This document shows positions 9,001 through 17,829 of a stretch of 34,206 nt of DNA, one piece after another (position 1 is the first letter of the stretch; every line of letters begins with the position of its first letter). The translations under genes were made by a program, and so were the position numbers. The stretch spans positions 1 through 34,206 of the forward strand of contig CAILQW010000040.1 of assembly GCA_903836515.1 (NCBI GenBank), given 5' to 3'. Source of the DNA: Candidatus Omnitrophota bacterium (GTDB lineage: Bacteria; Omnitrophota; Gorgyraeia; Zapsychrales; Fredricksoniimonadaceae). The notes under the pieces are model-generated. The model searched no databases, had not been told where the DNA came from, and saw only the letters and a list, made by a program, of their open reading frames with translations.

Positions 9001-9154
9001 GCTGACGCTCGTCAACCCCACGGCGGGGGTGGTGAACATCCGCGTCTACAATACCCTTACCGCACCAAAATTCGAACACAACATCACCGCCCCCCAGCTG
9101 ATCAAGAAGACCCTGCAAAACACAGTCGGCTCATTTCTTAAGATCTTTGAATGA
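6062..9154 (+). CDS. Large AsmA-family protein
   Basis: N-terminal TM anchor, repetitive beta-rich sequence, AsmA C-terminal-like region 'SISQGYLWDLEILSKVLGIL...LTLKSAAVTLAGEGWVDFDQNIDLNI'-type pattern. Confidence 0.75.
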   Translation: MTITFSARIKKAAFILAVIFFVFSAGLFYINKVLLPVQARTIVLKLAQDALQRNVTFATLQYSPLRGFVITKLIIADKDDPSKVFLKADSASARMLWLPILKKKIILPSIRLDGAELRLARTGINRWNFSDLIPAPTTSAAPSSAPVDALVTGFTLTNGRVILTDTANAGSFSETFLIPIVQGSLSVQGTATITGAVVIPSAQGRLEFNVSAGLQNKTFRGTIKASNIILDRYLRFLPTTLPVDIHALTLKDAHLTTTLQHNELSLSGNLRLPGIDMSLADGTRVHGDILLNTMTARQTNNDISLESALHLQSVAIETPAGITLRLNNLDIPRLKTRFTGTALLATADMAAKGIDITLANGQKFTTNLDIHTLELTHNAAAWTAHATAEAHEFYAILPDSQAVSGNIIFENMDIRGDTRLIKGLADINANDIKMSTPQGTLTTSIRLPQTRISLSGGKIESALCASFQKVDAAFQGISVKGKTKIDAHIILDPRAAKPFTYAGTLKITGASAENIPSIGAVKDIHGLVTFETNRAQTKDFFLTTLKTPVRLSGEILDLAAGHLNIKAKADQVDLALAAKTVPDMIREYGLSASGTADIGISFDGSLGHLQDGKISGTLRLQDVRAASNTLKQEISALNGIIEYKAPSLSWKNLTATYLGRTWTSHGYMQDFAAPFIKASVKTDNLSADLQALKQGNTIHLDVFTGEYFTSTFNLKGTVLIPDGKMPEIDLTGDFKLSLRELPQMLPAEQAKQIEALKLAGILKIKAAVKGAPQAWQDLTSTVSIETPALYMMGYQISDLAVEARQKEGKIDPLTVSGSPYGGTMHAVTSIALKEKVFPFDTSAKFENVNLELLKKDTPLKQQHLSGLLSTTANLKGVLGDIRHITGQASMTISQGYLWDLEILSKVLGILSSSFQGGDIIITDADAIFKIRDQKVMTDNLTLKSAAVTLAGEGWVDFDQNIDLNISPRLTPGVPGAANSTLTLVNPTAGVVNIRVYNTLTAPKFEHNITAPQLIKKTLQNTVGSFLKIFE

Positions 9155-9766
9155 TCAGAAATGCTCTGTCCGGACGAGATAATTTTCGAGGAGTTTGAGG
9201 AATTTCCGCAGGGCATCCGCACGATGGCTCATGGTGTGCTTCACCGCAAGGTCGAGTTCACCGAACGTTTTCTGCCGGGAAGGAATGAGAAAAAGAGGGT
9301 CGTAGCCAAACCCGTTTGATCCGCGGCGCACGGAAGCGATACGTCCCTCACACGCGCCTTCAACCACATCAACGAGCGCATCCTTGTCTGCCAGTGCCAT
9401 GGCGCAACGGTAACGCGCTGTACGTTTTTCATCCGGGACACCGGAAAGTTCCTTCAATAAAAGATCATTATTGGCTTCATCGTCCGCGCCTTCACCCGCG
9501 TAACGTGCCGAATATACACCCGGCCTGCCGCCCAAGGCATCCACTTCAAGCCCGGAATCCTCCCCCATCACGACCAACCCGGTATGGCGGGCGATCACAA
9601 CAGCTTTCTTGGCGGCATTGGCACGGAATGTTATGCCGTCCTCGATGATCTCGGGCATGCCGGCATGATCCAGGAGCGAAGTGACCCTGATCCCCATAGG
9701 GGCCAGCATATCGGCGATCTCGCGAACCTTGCCTTTATTTTTGGTAGCGATCAGTAACGCCTTCAT
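9155..9766 (-). CDS. rdgB: Non-canonical purine NTP pyrophosphatase (RdgB/HAM1)
   Basis: MKALLIATKNKGKVREI...GEDSGLEVDALGGRPGVYSARYAGEGA...GFGYDPLF...; start moved to 9766. Confidence 0.95.
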   Translation of the reverse strand: MKALLIATKNKGKVREIADMLAPMGIRVTSLLDHAGMPEIIEDGITFRANAAKKAVVIARHTGLVVMGEDSGLEVDALGGRPGVYSARYAGEGADDEANNDLLLKELSGVPDEKRTARYRCAMALADKDALVDVVEGACEGRIASVRRGSNGFGYDPLFLIPSRQKTFGELDLAVKHTMSHRADALRKFLKLLENYLVRTEHF

Positions 9767-9782
9767 CAGAAAAACCCCCGCC

Positions 9783-10496
9783 TTATCCCAAAACCTTTTT
9801 TTGCATCGTAAACAGGCTGGCAATACCTTTGCCGGCAAGGCCGAGCATGGCATCCATGTCCTTTTTGGAAAAGGACCTGCCTTCCGCCGTCCCCTGAACC
9901 TCAACAAAGCGCCCTGAACCGACCATCACCACATTCATGTCAACATCCGCCTTTGAATCTTCAGCATAATCCAGGTCAAGCAGGGCACGGCCGTCCTGCA
10001 TGCCTACACTGATGGCAGCTATCTGCTCCGTGACCGGCGAGGCAGCAATCAATTTTGCCTTTTGGAGCTTCCGAACAGCCAGGACAAGCGCGATATACGC
10101 CCCCGTGATGGAAGCCGTGCGTGTACCGCCGTCACCCTGAATCACATCACAATCTATCTTGATCGTCCGCTCACCTAATAGCTTCATATCCACCACCGCG
10201 CGCAAGGAACGCCCCACCAGACGCTGAATCTCCTGGGTCCGTCCGGAGCCACCGCCTTTCTCGCGGCTGATGCGCTGGGTGCACGAACGCGGCAACATGC
10301 CATATTCCGCAGTCACCCACCCCTGCCCTTTGCCCTTCAAGAAAGCAGGGACACCTTCTTCGACCGAGGCAGAACACACGACCTTGGTATCACCACAGCA
10401 AATAAGGCAAGACCCTTCGGCATGCTTGAGATAATGCTTCTGCACCGAAACCTTGCGCAGCTCATTAGGCGCGCGGCCGTCATGACGTTGGGTCAT
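9783..10496 (-). CDS. rph: Ribonuclease PH
   Basis: [12 protein letters not shown]...[20 protein letters not shown]...[15 protein letters not shown]...[19 protein letters not shown]...[14 protein letters not shown]. Confidence 0.95.
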   Translation of the reverse strand: MTQRHDGRAPNELRKVSVQKHYLKHAEGSCLICCGDTKVVCSASVEEGVPAFLKGKGQGWVTAEYGMLPRSCTQRISREKGGGSGRTQEIQRLVGRSLRAVVDMKLLGERTIKIDCDVIQGDGGTRTASITGAYIALVLAVRKLQKAKLIAASPVTEQIAAISVGMQDGRALLDLDYAEDSKADVDMNVVMVGSGRFVEVQGTAEGRSFSKKDMDAMLGLAGKGIASLFTMQKKVLG

Positions 10497-10894
10497 TTCT
10501 TCTTCCCCTTATATTCCGCCTCGACAGCCGTGTAAATACCGCCGCGCGGATTCATTTCCACACAGACCTTCATCCAGCGCGGCCTGGACGCCTTCACGCA
10601 GTCATCCAGGAACTTGTTGACCAGGTGTTCGTGAAAGATCCCGATCTGACGGTAAAAAACCGTGTACATCTTCAACGATTTAAGTTCCAGGCATACAGCG
10701 GCAGGACGGTAATCGATCTTGATAACTGCAAAATCAGGCAAGCCCGTCTTGGGACAAATACAGGTAAATTCCGGGATCTCCAGATGGATCGTATAATCAC
10801 GCTCCGGATACTGGTTCTCCCAAACCTCGATCTCCGGCGTTGTCAGGCGGCGGATATTCTTCTGCAAACCTTCATAAGAACTGGTGGATGTCAT
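10493..10894 (-). CDS. queF: NADPH-dependent 7-cyano-7-deazaguanine reductase
   Basis: [15 protein letters not shown] active-site Cys and [10 protein letters not shown] motif. Confidence 0.95.
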   Translation of the reverse strand: MTSTSSYEGLQKNIRRLTTPEIEVWENQYPERDYTIHLEIPEFTCICPKTGLPDFAVIKIDYRPAAVCLELKSLKMYTVFYRQIGIFHEHLVNKFLDDCVKASRPRWMKVCVEMNPRGGIYTAVEAEYKGKKK

Positions 10895-10906
10895 AACGGT
10901 TCCTTG

Positions 10907-11599
10907 TTATTGGATCTTCATGAATTTGTGCATTTGCGGCACAACACGCACGTCGGAAAGATAGTTCAGGCAGTAGTTCTGGAATTCGACACACTTGACC
11001 ATCACACCCTGGTCGATCTCGAATGAATTCGGCTGAAGAAAGAGCGGCATAGAGGGATCTCCCTGGGAGATCATTTCCACCGCCTTGATGACATCTTCCA
11101 TGCTCGTGTTATTGGAAATGACGATCTTGATAAAAACATCCTTACCCCAGGCCGTGCGCAGAAAACGCACATGCTCGTCCCAGAACGGGGCCAAACCCGT
11201 CGAACTGGGCAGCTTGACATCCATGGACACAATGTCAATGTCATCAACGATCTTTTTGAGTTCGTCGGGAAGAGTGCCGTTGGTTTCAAGGAAGACCGGG
11301 ATGCGGTGCACCTGCAAAATGGGTAAAAAATCCTTCAGAAAATCCGTCTGCAGCAACGGCTCCCCGCCCGTCAACACCACGGAATGACACCCGAGCCACA
11401 CATCCTCGATCTCATGCCAGAGGTCTTCAGGGGCATACTGCCGTACGCCCGGCGCATTCATATCGCGCGCGTGTGAGGTGTCGCACCACTTGCAATTCAG
11501 ATTGCATCCCGCAAAACGGATAAATACCTGGGGAACGCCGACATATTTGCCTTCGCCCTGAATGGATCGGAACACCTCGACGACACTGGCCTTCTTCAT
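10907..11599 (-). CDS. queE: 7-carboxy-7-deazaguanine synthase
   Basis: EVFRSIQGEGKYVGVPQVFIRFAGCNLNCKWCDT radical SAM CxxxCxxC; start at MKKASVV. Confidence 0.95.
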   Translation of the reverse strand: MKKASVVEVFRSIQGEGKYVGVPQVFIRFAGCNLNCKWCDTSHARDMNAPGVRQYAPEDLWHEIEDVWLGCHSVVLTGGEPLLQTDFLKDFLPILQVHRIPVFLETNGTLPDELKKIVDDIDIVSMDVKLPSSTGLAPFWDEHVRFLRTAWGKDVFIKIVISNNTSMEDVIKAVEMISQGDPSMPLFLQPNSFEIDQGVMVKCVEFQNYCLNYLSDVRVVPQMHKFMKIQ

Positions 11600-12270
11600 G
11601 CACCAACTCCCTTTAACGCCGGGTCTGCAACTCCCGCTTGCGCAAATCCCAGCGACCGTAAACGACAACTGTCACAGACCCCGCAGGGTTTCTGGCCGCC
11701 ATTATAACACGACCATGTCAGGCCCAAAGGAACTCCCAGCCTGGATCCCAGACGGACAATCTCCGCCTTGCTCAGATCCACCAGGGGCGTCAGGATGCGC
11801 ACACGCCGCTGTCCCGCACCGGCCTTGAGGCCGAGGTCCAGCGCGCCCTGGAAGGCCTTGAAGAATTCAGGGCGGCAGTCCGGATATCCGGAATAATCCA
11901 CGGCATTAGCCCCGATAAAAACCGCCTTCGCCCCCACAGCCTCGGCAAAAGAAGCCGCAAAGCTCACAAAAATAATATTACGCGCGGGAACATAGGTGGG
12001 GGGTATCATCCCTTTCCTGACGCCTCCCGAGGGGACCTTGACACGGCTGTCCAGGAGCGCCGAGCCCTTCCAGGGCAAGCTGATCCCAACGACCTCAAAG
12101 GGAACTTTGGCTGCTCGGGCCACAGCCCGGGCCGCTGTCACTTCCCGTCGATGGCGCTGGCCATAGTCGAAAATAAGGGCACGCACGGCATAGCCCTTCG
12201 AAAGCGCATAATAAAGCGTGGTGGCAGAATCAAGCCCGCCGGATAAAAGGACAATGGCCGGGGGCTTCAT
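11596..12270 (-). CDS. queC: 7-cyano-7-deazaguanine synthase
   Basis: VLLSGGLDSATTLYYAL PP-loop; C-terminal Cys cluster CYNGGQKPCGVCDSC. Confidence 0.95.
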   Translation of the reverse strand: MKPPAIVLLSGGLDSATTLYYALSKGYAVRALIFDYGQRHRREVTAARAVARAAKVPFEVVGISLPWKGSALLDSRVKVPSGGVRKGMIPPTYVPARNIIFVSFAASFAEAVGAKAVFIGANAVDYSGYPDCRPEFFKAFQGALDLGLKAGAGQRRVRILTPLVDLSKAEIVRLGSRLGVPLGLTWSCYNGGQKPCGVCDSCRLRSLGFAQAGVADPALKGVGA

Positions 12271-12632
12271 GGGGCGTAATACACCACATCAGCGCGGTCG
12301 GATTCCCATACCTGGACCCGGACCATCTTCAAGGGCTTGACCAACCGCTCATATTCATTATAAATAAACCGGGCAATATTCTCGGTCGTCGGATTATGCA
12401 TTTTGAAATACTTCAGGTCATTCAGGCAGGCATGATCCAGCTGGGACATGATCGACTGAAGATGGGCCTTGAGTTCCACAAAGTCCGCCATCACACCGAT
12501 CTTGTTAAGGGTCTTGCCCTTGACCGTGACCGCGACTTTCCATGTATGCCCGTGCAAATTACGGCACTGGCCGCTGTAATCACGTAAAAAGTGCGCGGAT
12601 GAAAATTCACCCCGGACAGTCAGTTCAAACAT
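12267..12632 (-). CDS. queD: 6-carboxytetrahydropterin synthase
   Basis: FSSAHFLRDYSGQCRNLHGHTWKV with CxxxHGH motif; VWESDRADVVY C-terminus. Confidence 0.95.
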   Translation of the reverse strand: MFELTVRGEFSSAHFLRDYSGQCRNLHGHTWKVAVTVKGKTLNKIGVMADFVELKAHLQSIMSQLDHACLNDLKYFKMHNPTTENIARFIYNEYERLVKPLKMVRVQVWESDRADVVYYAP

Positions 12633-13440
12633 GGTCCACCCTCCTCACATGAGGCAGGTCATGCCCCAGGAAACGTTTGGCAATCACACGAAAATGCTCC
12701 GGCTCATCGGAAACCAGGAATTCGTGTCGCGGCGGCTTCCGGCTTGTACGCAAAAGCCCCTCGGCTTCCAGCATCCTTTTAACCTCGCGCGCCGTCTCGG
12801 CCGCCGAATCCACCAGCGTGACCGCCGGCCCCATCACTTTTTGAAGGACCGGCTTGAGCAGCGGGTAATGGGTGCACCCCAGAATCAGCGTATCAATGTC
12901 CTCCTCCCGCAACGAAGAAAGATATTCCCGGGCCACGGCCTCGGTCACCTTGTGATCCAGCCACCCCTCCTCAACGAGCGGCACAAAAAGCGGACACGCC
13001 CTGGCCGCCACAAAAGCACCGGGATCCATCCTGAGGATGGTCTGCGCATACTTCCCGCTGTTAACCGTCGAGGGCGTGGCAATGACGCCGATACGTTTTT
13101 TGCGGGACACCTCAAGGGCCCGCCGCGCCCCGGGCTCGATAACACCGATCACCGGAAGCTTGTATTCCTTGCGCAGAACACCAAGGGCCCAGCTTGTGGC
13201 CGTATTGCAGGCAATGACGATCACTTTGACATTATACCGCAACAGCACATTGGCATCATCACGCGAAAAACGGATGACGGATTCCTTGGACTTGGTGCCA
13301 TAAGGAACCCTGGCCGTATCGCCGAAGTAAACGATCTGTTCCCCCGGCAACAGGCGCGTGATTTCCTGGGCCACCGTCAGCCCTCCGATGCCCGAATCAA
13401 ACACTCCGACGGCGCGGTCACAACCCTGTGGCATACGCAT
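12625..13440 (-). CDS. murI: Glutamate racemase
   Basis: VGVFDSGIGGLTV..., YFGDTARVPYGTKS, IACNTATSWAL, LILGCTHYPLL. Confidence 0.95.
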   Translation of the reverse strand: MRMPQGCDRAVGVFDSGIGGLTVAQEITRLLPGEQIVYFGDTARVPYGTKSKESVIRFSRDDANVLLRYNVKVIVIACNTATSWALGVLRKEYKLPVIGVIEPGARRALEVSRKKRIGVIATPSTVNSGKYAQTILRMDPGAFVAARACPLFVPLVEEGWLDHKVTEAVAREYLSSLREEDIDTLILGCTHYPLLKPVLQKVMGPAVTLVDSAAETAREVKRMLEAEGLLRTSRKPPRHEFLVSDEPEHFRVIAKRFLGHDLPHVRRVDHV

Positions 13441-14449
13441 ACCTCATCAAGCTTTGTGTGATCGCATCCGCAATCTTCTGCCGGTAATGACTGTCCTTGA
13501 GGAGCGTGGCCTCACGCGGATTCGAAATGAAGCCGACCTCCACCAGAATCGCGGGCACAAGCGTGTTGCGCAGCACAAAATAGCGCGCCGTCTTGCTGCC
13601 GCGCGAACTCTGCCCAAGGTCTGTGACCATCCCGCGGGAAACGGCATCCGCCATGGCCGCCGACATCCTCATCTTGTGCGCGTAAAGCATGCCCGTTACA
13701 ATCCGGTTGAGCACTTCGGAATCCTTGCGCATATTAAAAAGCCCGCAGATCTTTTTCTCATTATGCCGGCGCTGGTCTTCGCTGCGGTCTTCCTTACCGA
13801 GAGTGGCGCTGTAATAAACCTCGACGCCCCGCGCACGATGATTCTTGTTGGCATTGGCATGAATACTAAGAAAGAAATCCACATCGGGACGGCTGGATAA
13901 ATCCGTACGCCCGTCCAGCGAAATAAATTCATCCTGGTCCCTTGTCAGGATCACGTCGACACCCGCATCCCTGAAATTGCGTGCCACGCGTTTGGCCAGG
14001 TCCAGGTCGATATCTTTTTCCTTGATACTGCAAAAACCCAGCGCTCCCGAATCCTTCCCGCCGTGCCCCGCATCCACTACAACACGGGCAAACAAACGCC
14101 CTGTGCCCGACGTCCCAGCCGCTGTTATCCTCTCCGGCGACAAGACGGTTCTTTCAAAATCTTCGGGCACAACAACCGCCCCTTGCCGGCGGCCGAGAGG
14201 CGCACTTAACACCAATTTGGATGCCCCCGCGATCACCATGTTACTGCCGACCAGCGCCTGGATCTTCTGGCCGCGATAATACATGGTCACTGTCTGTGAA
14301 ACACCGTCCCATGAGCAATTCAGGCTGTATTTCCCGCACAAGCCCTCCAGAGTTCTTTCCGGCGGCAAGGGCGCCAAACGGGGACCCGCGGCGCACCCCG
14401 CAAGAAAAACCGCCAGGACAATAAGTAAAAAATGCCGCAACAGGTTCAT
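13418..14449 (-). CDS. N-acetylmuramoyl-L-alanine amidase (Amidase_3), lipoprotein-like N-terminus
   Basis: VVVDAGHGGKDSGALG...; FLSIHANAN; PAILVEVGFISNPREA; LAGCA lipobox. Confidence 0.92.
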   Translation of the reverse strand: MNLLRHFLLIVLAVFLAGCAAGPRLAPLPPERTLEGLCGKYSLNCSWDGVSQTVTMYYRGQKIQALVGSNMVIAGASKLVLSAPLGRRQGAVVVPEDFERTVLSPERITAAGTSGTGRLFARVVVDAGHGGKDSGALGFCSIKEKDIDLDLAKRVARNFRDAGVDVILTRDQDEFISLDGRTDLSSRPDVDFFLSIHANANKNHRARGVEVYYSATLGKEDRSEDQRRHNEKKICGLFNMRKDSEVLNRIVTGMLYAHKMRMSAAMADAVSRGMVTDLGQSSRGSKTARYFVLRNTLVPAILVEVGFISNPREATLLKDSHYRQKIADAITQSLMRYAYATGL

Positions 14450-15942
14450 TCCCCACCTCCCGGCAGTGCCGCTTCTTCATCCGCCAGCGTCTGTGAGAGC
14501 GAAACACTGCGGGCTGTCAAGAACACGACAAACTCTTCCTTACGGACGAGGCCGTTCATGCGGAACGCAAAGCCGACCAAAGGCAAATCGCCCAAGAGAG
14601 GGATCTTGTGGGCGGCAGATACCCGCGCCGAAGTCATAATGCCGCCGATAACAGCGGTATAGCCCTCATGCGCGCTGAGCGTATGAAAATGTTCGGAAGA
14701 AGCGGCCGCTTTCCCCGCCGCACGAAGATTGTCCGGAGTCACCATCATCACAATATCCCCGGTCACATCAAAAGACGGCCTGACCCGGAATTCCATGGCC
14801 ACGCCTTCGAGCGGCCGCGGATCTTCTTTCTTCACGGAACCATCGGCGTCGACGGCCGGAGCCACAGACATCACCAGCAGAGGATCATCCAGCCTGAGCA
14901 CACAGGAAACCTGGTCATCGCCGCTTACCGTGACGGTGGATAACGGATATTCCTGAACCAGGCCCACTGTATCCAGCGCCTCGATGAGTGTTGGGAAATC
15001 GTCATTGGAGATCATTCCGAAACTCAGGGCGCGCCCGTTATCCCCCTCGGCGAGAAAATCGTATCCGGACGGAAGGCGCATGCGCTGGTAATCCTCGACG
15101 ATCCCCGACCAGTCGACACCGCCGGGGTGTGCGTCGTCAAGCACGACATGCACCAGCTTGGCCTCAATGACCATAACCCGTCCGCGCACATCGGCCGCTT
15201 GCACGGCTTGGCGCACCCTGGCGACGCGCGCCAGCGTATCGGTGACTTTCAACGTATTCGCCTGGGTGTCGGCCTCCACGGAACCAATACTGCGGGTCAG
15301 AATACGCCGCACCTCGGCGACCAGGGTTTCAGCCCGGGCATGTTCCAGCGTGATCACCGTTGTTGTCACCGGCACATCGATTTCCGCCAGCAGCGCCTCC
15401 ATGTCCTTGATCTTGGCACGGTCATCCATCATGAAAACGGTCCCCGCATCCTCATTGGCAGAAACCTTGCCATGCACGCTTTTCATCTCCTCCAGAATCC
15501 TGACAGCATCGCGAGGCAGCATGACATGGAGCTTAACGAGCCTGGAAACCTGGTCCTGGCCAAAGACGTAACCATACCGCAACTTGAATTCCTCTGCCGT
15601 CATGACACGGATGATCCCGCCCTCTTCCACACAGGCAAACCCGCTGGACTCAAGGACAATGCGCAGCGCCTCGCGCGCGTCCACGCGTTTAAGGAAAATC
15701 GAGATTTTACCCTTAACATTCTGTCCGGTAATAATATTCAGACCGCTTTTTTGAGCAATAATCTCGATCGCCTGGGCAATATCGGTCTCCTTGAGGGACA
15801 ACTCATCGATCAGGGGACTGGCGGGTGCCAGCGATGCCGCGCCCGCTGTAGGCGGCGGGATATAACGTTCCTGCTCAGCCCACACCCGAGAGCCAGGAAA
15901 CGTTAATATATAGATAAATATAAGATAACAGAATATTTTCAT
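14446..15942 (-). CDS. Secretin-family protein (type II/III secretion or type IV pilus outer-membrane component)
   Basis: Signal peptide; secretin N-type domains; C-terminal 'GYTAVIGGIMTS...HKIPLLGDLPLVGFAFR...EEFVVFLTA' secretin signature. Confidence 0.9.
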   Translation of the reverse strand: MKIFCYLIFIYILTFPGSRVWAEQERYIPPPTAGAASLAPASPLIDELSLKETDIAQAIEIIAQKSGLNIITGQNVKGKISIFLKRVDAREALRIVLESSGFACVEEGGIIRVMTAEEFKLRYGYVFGQDQVSRLVKLHVMLPRDAVRILEEMKSVHGKVSANEDAGTVFMMDDRAKIKDMEALLAEIDVPVTTTVITLEHARAETLVAEVRRILTRSIGSVEADTQANTLKVTDTLARVARVRQAVQAADVRGRVMVIEAKLVHVVLDDAHPGGVDWSGIVEDYQRMRLPSGYDFLAEGDNGRALSFGMISNDDFPTLIEALDTVGLVQEYPLSTVTVSGDDQVSCVLRLDDPLLVMSVAPAVDADGSVKKEDPRPLEGVAMEFRVRPSFDVTGDIVMMVTPDNLRAAGKAAASSEHFHTLSAHEGYTAVIGGIMTSARVSAAHKIPLLGDLPLVGFAFRMNGLVRKEEFVVFLTARSVSLSQTLADEEAALPGGGE

Positions 15943-16040
15943 AAGAAATTATCGTTATTGTCATGGAATTTAACAGGACTGTCAATGCTTAAACCCGGAT
16001 TCTAGCCAACCGGCTCAGACCCGCGCTCTGCGCAGGTTGG

Positions 16041-17801
16041 TCAAGTTCTCATGAACTGCCGGTCCAGGAAACTTGAACGCAGTTCGACAAAGACGGGGCG
16101 ACCGTGCGGACAGGTAAAAGGATTCTCACAGGCCATGAGGGCTGTCAACTGATGCACCGCCTCCTCATCCTTCATCCGGTCGCCCGCCATAACAGATGCC
16201 CGGCAGGCGCGGCGTGCCAGAGCATCATGATCCACACCGGCAAGGTGTTCATCCGCCAGGAGCGCACGCACCGCATCGCCGGGACGGGCCAACAACACGG
16301 GAGATGTGTGCAGGGCCATGGCGTCCTGACCGATCGCGGTAGCCTCGAAGCCGAACGCATGCAGCAATGCCCCGGCTTGCTCGAAAGCCATCTGCTCCTG
16401 GGGTGTCAGTTTAAGCACCAGCGGTATCAATAAGCGCTGAACCTCCACCTTGCCCGCCGTAACCTGGGCGCGAAACTTTTCATAGAGGATCCGTTCCTGG
16501 GCAGCGTGCTGATCAATGACAAACAAGGACTCTCCGTCCTCAAAAAGATGATATGTCCGTGCAAACGTGCCAATAAATCGCGCGCGCAAAAACCGGTCTT
16601 TCAGGCTCTCCTCGCGCTCCTGAGTATAACGGGCCGCGAATTGAGGGAACGTATCCTGAACGGGCACACGAGGCTCCGCCACAACATCCCGGTGCGCCAT
16701 AGCGGCAGCCGGGATATCCTGGTCCGGAAAAGAAAATACAGGCTCGGCACGCACGGCCCCGCCATAAGGATCACCGGACAAAGAAGCCCCCCCCATTTCC
16801 CTGGCTCCGCCGCGGCTCATCAACAGGTGTTCAGCCTGGGCACGCAGCAAGGCGCCAAGACGCGCCTCCTGACGGATACGCACCTCGCGCTTGGCCGGAT
16901 GAATATTGACATCCACCTCCTCGGGAGGGAGTTCAAGAAAAACGGCGAATGCAGGGTGTACGCCATCAGGCATGAGCATGCGGTACACATCATTGACATG
17001 AAAAAAAATCGAACGGCTTTGCACGGGGCGGCCATTGACAAAAAGAAACTGAAGATCCCGTCGCGGGCGCTGGATATTGATATCCCCCAGCACCAGCCGG
17101 ACAAAAACCCCCTCCGAAGATCCCGCCCGATCACCCGCGATCAAATGGCGCGCCTCCAGGTTCAACGCCGCCGCAAAACGATCAACAACAGCTGCGGGAG
17201 CAAGATCCAAAAGCGTTCGGCCATTGTGCGTAAGCATAAAATGACCCGAGGGATACAACAGCGTATACGGCAAAAGAACGTGCAAAACCTGTTCCATTTC
17301 CGCAGGATCGCTTTTCAAAAATTTTTTACGCGCAGGGGTATTGAAGAAAAGTTCTTTGACGCGCAGCTCCGTTCCCTGCGCAGGCATGGCCGCAGGGCGT
17401 GCGGCTTCCTTGATCCCGCCTTTCACATCGAGCTCCCAGGCTTCGTCCGCGCCGGCACAGCGGCTTTTGATGCTGACCTCACCCACCGCCCCGATAGAAT
17501 AAAGCGCCTCACCGCGGAATCCCAGGGACAGGACCTTCTCCAGGTCATCCGCTGTCGCAATCTTGCTGGTGGCATGCCGCTGGAAAAGAACCGCAAGATC
17601 TTCACGCGCAATCCCCCGGCCGTTATCCTTGACATGAATAAGAGTTTTCCCCCCGTCCTTCAGGTGAACCTCCAGACGTGACGCACCGGCGTCCAGCGCA
17701 TTTTCAATGAGCTCTTTGACAACGGAGGCAGGCCGCTCCACCACTTCGCCAGCCGCAATACGCGCGATCATCTCCGAAGAAAGGACATGGACTATCGGCA
17801 T
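16041..17801 (-). CDS. mutL: DNA mismatch repair protein MutL
   Basis: IAAGEVVERPASVVKELIENALDAGA...; GFRGEALYSIG; C-terminal DQHAAQERILYE and CPHGRPVF; start MPIVHVLSSEM preferred over 17837. Confidence 0.95.
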   Translation of the reverse strand: MPIVHVLSSEMIARIAAGEVVERPASVVKELIENALDAGASRLEVHLKDGGKTLIHVKDNGRGIAREDLAVLFQRHATSKIATADDLEKVLSLGFRGEALYSIGAVGEVSIKSRCAGADEAWELDVKGGIKEAARPAAMPAQGTELRVKELFFNTPARKKFLKSDPAEMEQVLHVLLPYTLLYPSGHFMLTHNGRTLLDLAPAAVVDRFAAALNLEARHLIAGDRAGSSEGVFVRLVLGDINIQRPRRDLQFLFVNGRPVQSRSIFFHVNDVYRMLMPDGVHPAFAVFLELPPEEVDVNIHPAKREVRIRQEARLGALLRAQAEHLLMSRGGAREMGGASLSGDPYGGAVRAEPVFSFPDQDIPAAAMAHRDVVAEPRVPVQDTFPQFAARYTQEREESLKDRFLRARFIGTFARTYHLFEDGESLFVIDQHAAQERILYEKFRAQVTAGKVEVQRLLIPLVLKLTPQEQMAFEQAGALLHAFGFEATAIGQDAMALHTSPVLLARPGDAVRALLADEHLAGVDHDALARRACRASVMAGDRMKDEEAVHQLTALMACENPFTCPHGRPVFVELRSSFLDRQFMRT

Positions 17802-17829
17802 TGAATGACTCCCGGGTATATGAAAAAAA

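Noticed and set aside
12631-13461. 276-aa + ORF antisense to murI
   Set aside because: Composition-driven shadow ORF opposite a clear glutamate racemase.
15127-15906. 259-aa + ORF antisense to the secretin
   Set aside because: Shadow ORF; no recognisable domain.
16506-17681. 391-aa + ORF antisense to mutL
   Set aside because: Long antisense frames are common opposite GC-rich genes; mutL on the other strand is unambiguous.
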